From Bacteroidaceae bacterium (GTDB taxonomy: Bacteria > Bacteroidota > Bacteroidia > Bacteroidales > Bacteroidaceae): a stretch of DNA of 52,647 bases. The notes beneath the pieces are model-generated. The model ran no database searches and had not been told where the DNA came from. It worked only from the letters and a program-made list of their open reading frames with translations. The DNA lies in the NCBI GenBank assembly GCA_017483765.1, contig JAFUVE010000081.1:1-52647 (forward strand), written 5' to 3'. Position 1 is the stretch's first letter, and every line of letters starts with the position of its first letter. This document shows, piece after piece, positions 26,012 through 33,717 of the stretch. Position numbers and translations under genes: made by a program.

Positions 26012-27436
26012 ATGAAAGAAAAAACCTCATACGTATGCAGTGCGTGCGGCTACGACTCGCCGAAATGGATTGGGAAATGCCCCTCGTGCGGAGAATGGAA
26101 CACGTTTCAGGAGTTCCGCGTGAAAAAAACGGCAGCCAATGCCAGAGTGTCGGCGGGTGCCGACGGCTTCAGCATGAGCAGCGGCAGCAGTCCGCTGCGG
26201 ATGAGCCAGATCAAGACGGAGGACGACCCACGCATCAACCTGCACGACAACGAGCTGAACCGCGTGCTGGGCGGCGGACTCGTGCCCGGTTCGCTCATCC
26301 TGCTGGGTGGTGAGCCCGGCATCGGAAAGTCCACGCTCGTGCTGCAGACCGTGCTGCGGATGACCGACAAGAAGGTGCTCTACGTGAGCGGAGAGGAGAG
26401 CGCCAGGCAGCTGAAGCTGCGTGCCGACCGCATCATGGAGTCGCCCCTGGCTTTTCCCGCCGGAGAAGCGGTATCCCCCAGCCGCGACCCGTCGGTGATG
26501 GTGGTGTGCGAGGCGATGATGGAGACCATATTCAAACACATCGAGAGCGAGCAGCCCGACATCGTCGTCGTAGACTCCATACAGACCATGGCGACGGAGA
26601 ACCTGGAGAGCTCGCCCGGCAGCGTGAGCCAGATTCGCGAGTGCGCCGCCATGCTGCTGAAATTCTGCAAGGAGAGCAACACCCCCGTCATCCTCATCGG
26701 GCACATCAACAAGGAAGGCAGCATAGCCGGTCCGAAAATCCTGGAGCACATGGTTGACACCGTGCTTCAGTTCGAGGGTGACCGCCAATATATGTACCGC
26801 ATCGTCAGGGCCATCAAAAACCGATTCGGAAGCACAGCCGAGCTGGGCATCTACGAGATGGTGCAGAACGGGCTGCGGCCAGTGGCCAACCCCTCGGAGC
26901 TGCTGCTGTCCGACCTCGACAACAGCGAGGGCCTGAGCGGAGTAGCCATCGCATGCGCCATCGAGGGCGTACGTCCGCTGCTCATCGAGGCCCAGGCGCT
27001 CGTCAGCACCGCCGCCTACGGCACGCCGCAACGGCTCGCCACCGGCTTCGACACCCGCAGGCTCAACATGCTGCTGGCAGTTCTGGAGAAACGAATCGGA
27101 TTCAAACTGGCTCAGAAAGACGTCTACATGAATATCGCCGGAGGCATACGCGTGACCGACCCCGCCACCGACCTCGCCGTCATCTCAGCCATCCTGTCGA
27201 GCAATGTCGACGCCGCCATCGACCGAAAGACCTGCCTGTGCGGAGAGGTGGGACTCAGCGGAGAAATCCGCCCCGTCAGCCGGATCCTCCAGCGCATAGG
27301 GGAGGCGGAAAAGCTGGGATTCCAGGACATCATCATCCCCCACTCCAACCTCCAGGCTGTAGACACCGAAAAATTCACCATACGCATACATGGTGTCAGA
27401 AAAGTGGAGGAAGCTTTCCGCGAGCTGTTCGGATGA
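26012..27436 (+). CDS. radA: DNA repair protein RadA (Sms)
   Basis: 474 residues. RadA is a RecA-like hexameric helicase that drives branch migration during recombination. Visible in order: the zinc finger CxxC...CxxC (Cys9, Cys12, Cys23, Cys26), Walker A GGEPGIGKST (99-108), the RadA-specific KNRFGSTAELGIYEM motif (about 270-284), and a C-terminal Lon-like domain (about 310-474). Length and order are standard. It follows tamL in the same direction with only the 9-bp array between, so cotranscription is likely. Confidence 0.96.
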   Translation: MKEKTSYVCSACGYDSPKWIGKCPSCGEWNTFQEFRVKKTAANARVSAGADGFSMSSGSSPLRMSQIKTEDDPRINLHDNELNRVLGGGLVPGSLILLGGEPGIGKSTLVLQTVLRMTDKKVLYVSGEESARQLKLRADRIMESPLAFPAGEAVSPSRDPSVMVVCEAMMETIFKHIESEQPDIVVVDSIQTMATENLESSPGSVSQIRECAAMLLKFCKESNTPVILIGHINKEGSIAGPKILEHMVDTVLQFEGDRQYMYRIVRAIKNRFGSTAELGIYEMVQNGLRPVANPSELLLSDLDNSEGLSGVAIACAIEGVRPLLIEAQALVSTAAYGTPQRLATGFDTRRLNMLLAVLEKRIGFKLAQKDVYMNIAGGIRVTDPATDLAVISAILSSNVDAAIDRKTCLCGEVGLSGEIRPVSRILQRIGEAEKLGFQDIIIPHSNLQAVDTEKFTIRIHGVRKVEEAFRELFG

Positions 27437-27442
27437 GGAGAG

Positions 27443-27478
27443 TTCTATAGGTTCTATAGATTCCATAGATTTCATAGA
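27443..27478. repeat. 9-bp array after radA
   Basis: Four 9-mers: TTCTATAGG, TTCTATAGA, TTCCATAGA, TTTCATAGA. They start 7 nt after the radA stop and lie upstream of the next promoter. Confidence 0.82.
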
Positions 27479-27525
27479 AAATCTAATGTTTCTGGCATTT
27501 TCCGCAAAACATATCAATATTTCTT

Positions 27526-27554
27526 TTGGAAATTAAAAAAAATCCGTATATTTG
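27526..27554 (+). promoter_or_regulatory. Promoter of the YARHG-protein gene
   Basis: TTTG at 27526-27529 and TATATTTG at 27547-27554 (17-nt spacer), followed by C. Confidence 0.65.
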
Positions 27555-27607
27555 CACTGATTATAGACCAACACAAATTTTATTAACCCATTTAAAAATT
27601 AAGAGAC

Positions 27608-28012
27608 ATGAAAACAATGAAGAACAAGTGGCTGACAATAGCATTGCTTTTGTTCGCCCTATCCACCATTTCCGTCGTGGCACAGCCCAGCATTCCGCGT
27701 CGCGGACAGCGCGCCAACCGTGGCTACCGTCAGGCTCCAAGACGCAACAGCCGTGTGGCATGGGGAACGCAGTACGACTGGCTCTCACAACGCCGCGCCA
27801 CCTACCGCGACGTGCAGTACAAGGACCGCGGACAAGTACGCGTGCTCTTGAACTCCATCTACGCCCGCCACGGACGCTATTTCAAAGACCCTAACCTCAG
27901 CGACTACTTCTACTCACAGAGCTGGTATCGCCCGTTCCGCAACGAGGTTCCGGCCAGTTCGTTCAACTCCATCGAGCAATACAACATCAATTTCCTCTCG
28001 AAATATGACTAA
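27608..28012 (+). CDS. Secreted YARHG-domain protein
   Basis: 134 residues with a signal peptide (hydrophobic core about 9-22, cleavage near VVAQ). After an Arg/Gln-rich stretch, the C-terminal half reads RVLLNSIYARHGRYFKDPNL, the core of the extracellular YARHG domain, which is found in many Bacteroidetes and Firmicutes surface proteins with no assigned activity. The last bases overlap the next gene (ATGACTAA), so the two are translationally coupled. Together they may act on the cell wall; this is inference from context. Confidence 0.82.
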   Translation: MKTMKNKWLTIALLLFALSTISVVAQPSIPRRGQRANRGYRQAPRRNSRVAWGTQYDWLSQRRATYRDVQYKDRGQVRVLLNSIYARHGRYFKDPNLSDYFYSQSWYRPFRNEVPASSFNSIEQYNINFLSKYD

Positions 28013-28883
28013 GAAAGGATATATGCTCTGCAGCGCCATTGCAGCGGCAGCAGCCCTACTGACGAGCGCCTGCGACAAGAGCAACGCAAAGACGACAGAC
28101 TCAGCCGAGCCTGTCGCCGTTGCTTTAGAGAAACCCGCCACAGAATCGCCCGCCGACGCCACCCCGGATGCCGACATGCCGAAAGGGGCTCAGATACTGA
28201 TGAAATGCTATCCCGACTTCGTGAAAGGCTACAAGGACGGACGGCTGCAGATGAGCGACGGAACCACCATCGTCTACGACGACGGCCGCAGCAAGACCTT
28301 CGAGCAGAAACTCGACGACGCCGACCCTGAAGATATGTTCGCATTCAAGTACGACCGCACGGCCAGCAAGCCGGAATACCTGCAGGATGCAGGCCGCAGC
28401 CGCTGCGAGGCGCTGTTCAAGAAGATGTACGGAAACACGGCAGCGCAGGTGCAGTCAAAGCTGGTCAGCGTGAAGTGGTTCGACGCCAACGGCAACTACG
28501 GGGGCTCATCCGTGAAGTTCACCCCGGTAAACGGTGCGGCCGACCATCTGAAGGCCGTGGCCGCCGAGCTGGCTAAGATGCCTCAGTTCAAGAAGTACTA
28601 CAAGTCGGAAGGGACGTTCTACTGGAGGCAGGTGCGCGGAGCCAAGCGGCAGAGCGCCCACTCCTACGGCATGACCATCGACATCGGAGGAAACTTCAAG
28701 ACTTACTGGCTGTGGTCCAACCCCGGCGCGAAGGAGACCACGCGCATCCGCTACGAAAACAAGATGCCGATGGAGATCGTGGAAGCCTTCGAACGCCACG
28801 GATTCATCTGGGGAGGACGGTGGTACCACTACGACACGATGCACTTCGAATACCGGCCGGAAATTCTCATGGACAATCCATAG
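28005..28883 (+). CDS. Peptidase M15 family lipoprotein (D-Ala-D-Ala / peptidoglycan peptidase)
   Basis: 292 residues. The signal peptide ends in a lipobox LTSAC (Cys23), followed by a Thr/Ala/Pro-rich linker. The C-terminal domain has the M15 zinc motifs: SAHSYGMTIDIG (His and Asp ligands, about 211-222) and GGRWYHYDTMHFEYRPE (catalytic Asp and His ligand, about 265-281). Such enzymes trim D-amino acid cross-links in peptidoglycan. It overlaps the YARHG gene by 8 bp, forming a two-gene unit that ends at the hairpin 28960-28996. Confidence 0.88.
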   Translation: MTKKGYMLCSAIAAAAALLTSACDKSNAKTTDSAEPVAVALEKPATESPADATPDADMPKGAQILMKCYPDFVKGYKDGRLQMSDGTTIVYDDGRSKTFEQKLDDADPEDMFAFKYDRTASKPEYLQDAGRSRCEALFKKMYGNTAAQVQSKLVSVKWFDANGNYGGSSVKFTPVNGAADHLKAVAAELAKMPQFKKYYKSEGTFYWRQVRGAKRQSAHSYGMTIDIGGNFKTYWLWSNPGAKETTRIRYENKMPMEIVEAFERHGFIWGGRWYHYDTMHFEYRPEILMDNP

Positions 28884-28959
28884 TCAGCGGATTTCACATT
28901 CAGCCAGAAAGTGTGCATTTTACAACTGCTTAATTTTTAGGTTTTTAACAATATTTTAT

Positions 28960-28999
28960 AAAAGTGAGTGCAATTTTATTTGTTGCATTCACTTTTTTA
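28960..28999 (+). terminator. Terminator that overlaps the next promoter
   Basis: A 14-bp stem (AAAAGTGAGTGCAA at 28960-28973 with TTGCATTCACTTTT at 28983-28996, one G-T pair) plus a T run. The -33 box of the TetR-gene promoter (28979-28982) lies in its loop. Confidence 0.78.
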
Positions 29000-29010
29000 T
29001 TTTAACTTTG
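28979..29010 (+). promoter_or_regulatory. Promoter of the TetR regulator-fabG unit
   Basis: TTTG at 28979-28982, a 20-nt spacer and TAACTTTG at 29003-29010, followed by C. Confidence 0.75.
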
Positions 29011-29061
29011 CAAAATAATTTGGGAAAAAGCGATAATGCTACATTAATTTTTGATTAAGAC

Positions 29062-29667
29062 ATGGCAATATCCAAGACAAGAAGCACATTGATAGACTGC
29101 GCCAGGGTTTTGTTTGCAAAACACGGCCTGGAAGGCACCACGATGAACGACATCGCAGTGGCATCGGGTCGTGGCCGTCGGACACTCTACACCTATTTCA
29201 AGAGCAAGGAGGACATCTACCTGGCAGTGATTGAGACGGAGCTGGAGCGACTCTTCTCCAGACTGGAGGAAGTGGCAAAAAAGAACATCACCCCAGAGGA
29301 CAAAATCGTTCAGCTGATCTTCGCACACCTCGAGGTGATCAAGGAGGTGGTGCTCCGAAACGGCACGCTTCGCGCTGAATTCTTCCGCGAGATATGGAAA
29401 GTGGAGACGGTTCGCAAGAATTTCGACCGCACAGAAATCGCCCTCTTCCGGCGTGTGCTCAACGAAGGGAACGACGACGGCGTGTTCGACATCATGAACG
29501 TGAAGCTGACAGCCGAAATCATGCACTACTGCCTGAAAGGCTGCGAGGTGCCGTACATCTTCGGCCGTTACTCCGGACGGGGCCCCGAAGACCTCTACAT
29601 CTACGTCCGCACGATGGTGACCCGCCAGCTGCAGAACAAGCACACCACCCTCACCATCAACAACTAA
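29062..29667 (+). CDS. TetR/AcrR family transcriptional regulator
   Basis: 201 residues. The N-terminal helix-turn-helix fits TetR: LIDCARVLFAKHGLEGTTMNDIA followed by GRGRRTLYTYFKSKEDIYLAVI (residues about 9-55). The C-terminal ligand domain is not assignable to an effector. It lies directly upstream of fabG in the same direction, separated by a 9-bp array, so it may regulate fabG or membrane lipid synthesis. Its own promoter overlaps the preceding terminator. TetR repressors often autoregulate, but no clear operator palindrome was found. Confidence 0.9.
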   Translation: MAISKTRSTLIDCARVLFAKHGLEGTTMNDIAVASGRGRRTLYTYFKSKEDIYLAVIETELERLFSRLEEVAKKNITPEDKIVQLIFAHLEVIKEVVLRNGTLRAEFFREIWKVETVRKNFDRTEIALFRRVLNEGNDDGVFDIMNVKLTAEIMHYCLKGCEVPYIFGRYSGRGPEDLYIYVRTMVTRQLQNKHTTLTINN

Positions 29668-29705
29668 GCGAAGCAAATCACCAGGAATCCCAGTTCCTCC
29701 CCAAA

Positions 29706-29777
29706 AAATCCAGAATATCTAGAGAATCTAGAATATCTAGAAAATCTAGAGAATCTAGAACATCTAGAATATCTATA
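29706..29777. repeat. 9-bp array upstream of fabG (NNATCTAGA)
   Basis: Eight phased 9-mers, mostly NNATCTAGA (ATATCTAGA, GAATCTAGA, ATATCTAGA, AAATCTAGA, GAATCTAGA, ACATCTAGA), with a degenerate first unit (AAATCCAGA) and last unit (ATATCTATA). Confidence 0.92.
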
Positions 29778-29825
29778 ATCACTCTCAACTCTCAACTTTT
29801 TAAAAAAACTATAAACAAAAGAAAC

Positions 29826-30572
29826 ATGGGTTTACTTACAGGAAAGACGGCGCTGATCACAGGTGCCGCACGCGGTATCGGAAAGGCTATCGCGCTGAAA
29901 TTCGCGCAGGAAGGCGCAAACATTGCATTCACCGACTTGGTAATCGATGAGCTGGGTCAGGAGACCGAGAAAGAAATTGCCACCTTCGGTGTGAAAGCCA
30001 AGGGATATGCGTCGAATGCCGCTGACTTTGCACAGACCGAGGAGGTTGTCAGCAAAGTGAAGGAAGAATTCGGCTCAATCGACATTCTCGTGAACAACGC
30101 CGGCATCACGAAGGACGGCCTGATGCTTCGCATGACAGAGGCTCAGTGGGACGCCGTGATTGCCGTGAACCTCAAGTCAGCATTCAACTTCATCCATGCC
30201 TGCACACCGATCATGATGCGTCAGCGCGGTGGCAGCATCATCAACATGTCGAGCGTGGTGGGCGTACACGGAAACGCCGGACAGTGCAACTACTCTGCCT
30301 CAAAGGCTGGTCTGATTGCCCTCGCCAAGTCCATCGCACAGGAGATGGGTGCAAAGGGAATTCGTGCCAACGCCATCGCTCCGGGATTCATCGAGACGGC
30401 CATGACAGCCCAGCTGCCTGACGACGTACGCGCTGAGTGGGTGAAGAAGATTCCGCTCCGCCGCGGCGGCACCGTGGACGACATCGCCAACACAGCCGTT
30501 TACCTCGCATCCGACCTCTCCAGCTATGTCAGCGGTCAGGTTATCCAGGTTGACGGTGGTATGAACATGTAA
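29826..30572 (+). CDS. fabG: 3-oxoacyl-[acyl-carrier-protein] reductase
   Basis: 248 residues. FabG reduces 3-oxoacyl-ACP with NADPH in fatty-acid elongation. The short-chain dehydrogenase motifs are complete: TGAARGIG (12-19), NNAG (90-93), catalytic Asn115, Ser143, Tyr156 and Lys160 (YSASK), and the C-terminal GQVIQVDGGM typical of FabG. The start at 29826 begins MGLLTGK, the normal N-terminus; the open frame upstream is meaningless because it runs through the repeat array. Cotranscribed with the TetR gene. Confidence 0.95.
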   Translation: MGLLTGKTALITGAARGIGKAIALKFAQEGANIAFTDLVIDELGQETEKEIATFGVKAKGYASNAADFAQTEEVVSKVKEEFGSIDILVNNAGITKDGLMLRMTEAQWDAVIAVNLKSAFNFIHACTPIMMRQRGGSIINMSSVVGVHGNAGQCNYSASKAGLIALAKSIAQEMGAKGIRANAIAPGFIETAMTAQLPDDVRAEWVKKIPLRRGGTVDDIANTAVYLASDLSSYVSGQVIQVDGGMNM

Positions 30573-30597
30573 GCCGAAGCATCAATTCTGAAATATC

Positions 30598-30641
30598 AAA
30601 AAAGGAAGACAGGGAGGCGCAGCCACTCTTCTTCCTTTTTT
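30598..30641 (+). terminator. fabG terminator
   Basis: AAAAAAGGAAGA (30598-30609) pairs with TCTTCCTTTTTT (30630-30641) across a 20-nt loop. Confidence 0.8.
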
Positions 30642-30674
30642 GCAATCTTACTTGTTCCCGTAAAATCCAACGTT

Positions 30675-30734
30675 TTTTACTCCCACTTTTACTCCCACTT
30701 TTACTCCCACTTTTACTCCCATTTTACTCCCCCT
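30675..30734. repeat. 12-bp array upstream of the RluA-type gene
   Basis: Four 12-mers of TTTTACTCCCAC (last one ending in T) and a degenerate fifth, ending 12 nt before the start codon at 30746. Confidence 0.88.
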
Positions 30735-30745
30735 TCATAAAAAAC

Positions 30746-31441
30746 ATGGACATCATCTACGAAGACAATCATATCATCATCGTCAACAAGGCGCCGGGCG
30801 AGATTGTGCAAGGCGACAAGACGGGCGACCAGCCGCTGTCCGACCTGGTGAAAGCATATATCAAGGAAGCATACGCGAAGCCTGGCGAGGTATTTCTGGG
30901 CGTGGTCCATCGGTTGGACCGTCCGGTAGGCGGTCTTGTGGTGTTTGCACGCACGAGCAAAGGTCTGACGCGCATGAACGAGCTGTTCAGGAAAAGCGAG
31001 GTGAAAAAGACCTACTGGGCCATCGTCCCGGTGTCGCAGAAGGAGTCGGAGCGTCCTCCGCTCCACACGCCCGTCCGTCTGGAGCACTGGCTCGTGAGAA
31101 ACGAGCAGCAGAACAAGTCGTACGCCTACGACCGTGAGGTGCCGAAGAGCAAGAAAGCCGTGCTCGACTATCAGTTCATCGGTCTGGGCGAACGATACGG
31201 TCTTGTGGAAGTGAACCTGCATACAGGTCGCCATCATCAGATCCGGTGCCAGCTGGCGAAGGTAGGCTTCCCCATCAAGGGCGACCTGAAATATGGGGCG
31301 AAACGCAGCAATCCAGACGGCAGCATCTCCTTACTGGCCCGCAGCATTGACTTTGTCCATCCCGTATCAAAAAAGCAGATTCATGCAGTGGCCCCCCTGC
31401 CGGAAGGTATCTGGCAATCGCTGGCAGGAAAGATGGCTTAG
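30746..31441 (+). CDS. RluA family RNA pseudouridine synthase
   Basis: 231 residues. The RluA signature HRLDRPVGGLVVFART (55-70) carries the catalytic Asp58. LHTGRHHQIRCQLA near 160-175 is the conserved RNA-binding/active-site segment. There is no N-terminal S4 domain, so this is a single-domain member whose RNA target (rRNA or tRNA) cannot be told from sequence. It has a 12-bp array directly before its start and converges with porT. Confidence 0.93.
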   Translation: MDIIYEDNHIIIVNKAPGEIVQGDKTGDQPLSDLVKAYIKEAYAKPGEVFLGVVHRLDRPVGGLVVFARTSKGLTRMNELFRKSEVKKTYWAIVPVSQKESERPPLHTPVRLEHWLVRNEQQNKSYAYDREVPKSKKAVLDYQFIGLGERYGLVEVNLHTGRHHQIRCQLAKVGFPIKGDLKYGAKRSNPDGSISLLARSIDFVHPVSKKQIHAVAPLPEGIWQSLAGKMA

Positions 31442-31445
31442 AGAG

Positions 31446-31481
31446 CCTATAGAATCTATAGAAACTATAGAATCTATAGAG
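31446..31481. repeat. 9-bp array between convergent genes (CTATAGAA)
   Basis: Four 9-mers: CCTATAGAA, TCTATAGAA, ACTATAGAA, TCTATAGAG, directly after the pseudouridine synthase stop. Confidence 0.88.
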
Positions 31482-31506
31482 TCGGAAAAACCAGTATTTC
31501 CGGCTC

Positions 31507-32355
31507 CTACTCAAAATAGAATGTGATGATGATCATCTTCGACTTTCCCTTGTCGATGGAGTTTGTGAAGATGAGCTGATCGGGGTTGGTGAGGTCGTTT
31601 CGCTTCTTGTTGATGATGTTGGAGAGCCCATAGGCGAACTTGATTTCCGGGATGAACTTGAAGAAAGGCCCGTAGAAATCACAGCCGAATCCCGCTTCCA
31701 GATAGCAGTCGAAGCGGTTGAGCAGCAAGTTTTTCTGTTTTTTCACGGTCAGGTCGTACATCGGGTTCACCCCCACCACGGCATAAGGCCGGTAGTTGTT
31801 GAACCGCTCTCCGGCGATTTTCAGGTCGACCGGCAATGAGATATAGGTGGACTTCACGTTCTGGACTTCCGTAGCGTCGTTGAGGTGGTTGATGAACTTC
31901 ACGTCCTTCGACCCGAAATGCATGGAGGGAATGACGCGCAGCGAGAGGTTGTTGTTCAGACGGTATTCCGCCAGCACGCCCACGCTGAATCCCGGCTCGT
32001 AGTTGGGTGCGTCGGCATACCAGTTGTTGCCGTTCTCGTCCACGAACCCGTTGTTCACAAGCTCGATGTCCTGGAGATGGACACCGGCGAAGAATCCGTA
32101 GTGGAGCTGCCGCTGGTCAACATACGGACGGTTCATCACCTTACGCTTCTGGGCGTAGGCAGAAGGCAGCACCGCCACAAAAGCGAGGGCTGCCAAAATC
32201 AAGGTCTTCCAAAGGCGCGACAAGCGATGGAAGCCAAGGTGGAGAATATATGAAATTGATGTCAAATGCCGTTGATTTTCTTTATTTGATATATTTTTAA
32301 ACGTAAGAACTGCATTTTTATTGCAAAAAAATTGGGATTTTGCTTGTTTACTCAA
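31507..32355 (-). CDS. porT: Type IX secretion protein PorT-like outer-membrane barrel
   Basis: 282 codons as drawn. After a hydrophobic segment (TLILAALAFVAVLPSAYAQ, about 51-69) the mature part has the alternating pattern of a small outer-membrane barrel (LHYGFFAGVHLQDIEL, FSVGVLAEYRLNNNLSLRVIPS) and ends in a terminal aromatic strand (MIIITFYFE). This fits PorT/SprT, needed for type IX secretion. The N-terminal 45 residues before the signal are odd: the only in-frame ATG is at 32355. A non-ATG start (for example TTG at 32223, beside LSRLWK) may be the real one. Agreement with the T9SS sorting-like domain on the protein at 39191-43207 supports a working system. Confidence 0.78.
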   Translation of the reverse strand: MSKQAKSQFFCNKNAVLTFKNISNKENQRHLTSISYILHLGFHRLSRLWKTLILAALAFVAVLPSAYAQKRKVMNRPYVDQRQLHYGFFAGVHLQDIELVNNGFVDENGNNWYADAPNYEPGFSVGVLAEYRLNNNLSLRVIPSMHFGSKDVKFINHLNDATEVQNVKSTYISLPVDLKIAGERFNNYRPYAVVGVNPMYDLTVKKQKNLLLNRFDCYLEAGFGCDFYGPFFKFIPEIKFAYGLSNIINKKRNDLTNPDQLIFTNSIDKGKSKMIIITFYFE

Positions 32356-32373
32356 TTTTTTACATTATCTTTG
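32344..32373 (+). promoter_or_regulatory. Ferredoxin promoter
   Basis: TTG at 32344-32346, a 19-nt spacer and TATCTTTG at 32366-32373, followed by C. Confidence 0.75.
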
Positions 32374-32461
32374 CAGACTGAAACAGGGGCGGTGGACTTT
32401 TGGTCATGCCGTCAACGAATATGGTAATTCAACATTAAGTAATTCTAAAAACAACAAAACT

Positions 32462-32635
32462 ATGGCTTACGTAATTAGTGACGATTGTGTAATGTGCGGC
32501 TCTTGCGAGGCTGAGTGCCCATCAGGCGCTATCTCTGCAGGTGACAGCAAGTATGAAATTGATCCGGATGCATGCGTAGACTGCGGCACTTGCGCAGACG
32601 CTTGCCCTTCTGGCGCAATCAACCCGGGCGAATAA
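32462..32635 (+). CDS. 2[4Fe-4S] ferredoxin
   Basis: 57 residues. Two CxxCxxCxxxCP clusters (CVMCGSCEAECP at 9-20 and CVDCGTCADACP at 38-49) bind two [4Fe-4S] centres. Length and sequence match clostridial-type ferredoxins used as low-potential electron carriers, for example with pyruvate:ferredoxin oxidoreductase in anaerobes. The start MAYVISDDC is the normal N-terminus; the open frame upstream is leader. Its own promoter and a strong terminator make it a single-gene unit. Confidence 0.96.
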   Translation: MAYVISDDCVMCGSCEAECPSGAISAGDSKYEIDPDACVDCGTCADACPSGAINPGE

Positions 32636-32661
32636 TCACCCCGAGTGAAGAAAAATCGACG

Positions 32662-32695
32662 AAAAAAGGTGTGTCACTTGTGACACACCTTTTTT
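32662..32695 (+). terminator. Ferredoxin terminator
   Basis: A perfect 15-bp stem (AAAAAAGGTGTGTCA and its complement) with a 4-nt loop, ending in six T. Confidence 0.93.
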
Positions 32696-32804
32696 ATGTT
32701 TTCCAGAGAAGGATTTCGCAGTTTAATATTCCGAATTATCGAACCTTCTCCGCCAACTAAAATCTCATTCAACTTTAAACTTTCATCTTTAAACTGAAAA
32801 GAAA

Positions 32805-33287
32805 TCACACAGCCGGCACCATCTTCTCGTTGTTGTAGAAGACGGACTCGGTGTATCCGATGGTGGGCTTTGCGATGATGGTAGGTTCGTCGTCTATAAT
32901 CTTGCAGAACCGCACGATATCGAGGAAGCTGTATTTCTCCTCACTGATGAACTTGAAATGGCCAGGCAGCGCCCCGCTGATGATGGACTTCTGGCTCTCG
33001 TTCACTCCGACCACCATCCAGTCGTAGCCCATGATATTGGCACCTTCCATCATCTCCATGCAAATGATGCGGATGTTGCCTTTTCCCTTCGGCATGGAAT
33101 AGAGGTACATGTCCTCGATTTCCTGTCGGAAGACGATGGCCTGCTCCACGATGGCCATTGACAACTCGCTGCGTCCGTCAGTGCAGTAGCGGTTCAGCGC
33201 GCGCTTCACTCTCTCTTGTGCGTCGACATCGAAATAGGACAGTATCCTTGGGATGTCGGTTTCTGCGATTTTCTTGAAAGGTACCAT
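32805..33287 (-). CDS. Hypothetical cytoplasmic protein
   Basis: 160 residues, not recognised. There is no signal peptide or membrane segment. It starts MVPFKKIAETDIPRILSYFD and has mixed alpha/beta composition with several Met-rich stretches (MEMMEGANIMGYDWMVVGVN). A -7 box (TATATTTG) lies upstream at 33329-33336, and the coding composition matches the core genome rather than the AT-rich island next to it. No function is proposed. Confidence 0.7.
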   Translation of the reverse strand: MVPFKKIAETDIPRILSYFDVDAQERVKRALNRYCTDGRSELSMAIVEQAIVFRQEIEDMYLYSMPKGKGNIRIICMEMMEGANIMGYDWMVVGVNESQKSIISGALPGHFKFISEEKYSFLDIVRFCKIIDDEPTIIAKPTIGYTESVFYNNEKMVPAV

Positions 33288-33328
33288 ATAATTTCTTTTA
33301 TTTTTTGCTCATTTGTAAAAATTATGTG

Positions 33329-33336
33329 CAAATATA
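33329..33336 (-). promoter_or_regulatory. -7 element of the 160-aa protein gene
   Basis: The minus strand reads TATATTTG followed by C. A TTGG lies about 21 nt upstream of it. Confidence 0.55.
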
Positions 33337-33428
33337 AGACTTTTTATTGCACACTTCCAAGTTTTTTGTGAAAAAAGTTAATAAATCTGAAAAAAAAGCG
33401 ACATTTTAGTACAAAATGTACAAAATAA

Positions 33429-33644
33429 TGCAAATGTATTGCATGTTATTTTTCCCGAAAAGGAGTTGGAGATATTCATCCTAATCAAGGTACTACATAT
33501 AACGAAAAGGAAGATTCCGACATTGAAAGAATTCTTTATCTACATAGTAAAGAAAATGGTAATACAAACAGAGATAAAACTCTAATTTTCAAAATTTTAT
33601 TAAGAAATATTAAAAACAAAAAATTATTTTGTTATTCCAAATAA
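33429..33644 (+). pseudogene. Coding relic at the edge of the AT-rich island
   Basis: A 71-codon frame without any ATG ends at TAA 33642-33644 and reads protein-like (GVGDIHPNQGTTYNEKEDSD...RILYLHSKEN). The DIHxNQG string recalls the YukJ/DUF2278 family, but the match is too short to claim. It is best seen as the 3' end of a deleted gene. Its last codons overlap the promoter of the next gene. Confidence 0.5.
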
Positions 33645-33658
33645 ATTACATAAATTTG
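33628..33658 (+). promoter_or_regulatory. Promoter of the 257-aa protein gene
   Basis: TTTG at 33628-33631, a 19-nt spacer and TAAATTTG at 33651-33658, followed by C: a full consensus match. Confidence 0.78.
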
Positions 33659-33670
33659 CAGCGATATATC

Positions 33671-33694
33671 AATCCTTCTATTAAGGATTGAATT
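33671..33694 (+). promoter_or_regulatory. Leader hairpin with T run (possible attenuator)
   Basis: AATCCTT (33671-33677) pairs with AAGGATT (33683-33689), followed by GAATTTTTCTT. It lies just after the predicted transcript start and before the start codon at 33718. Confidence 0.45.
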
Positions 33695-33717
33695 TTTCTT
33701 AATTTCAAAAAAAAATT

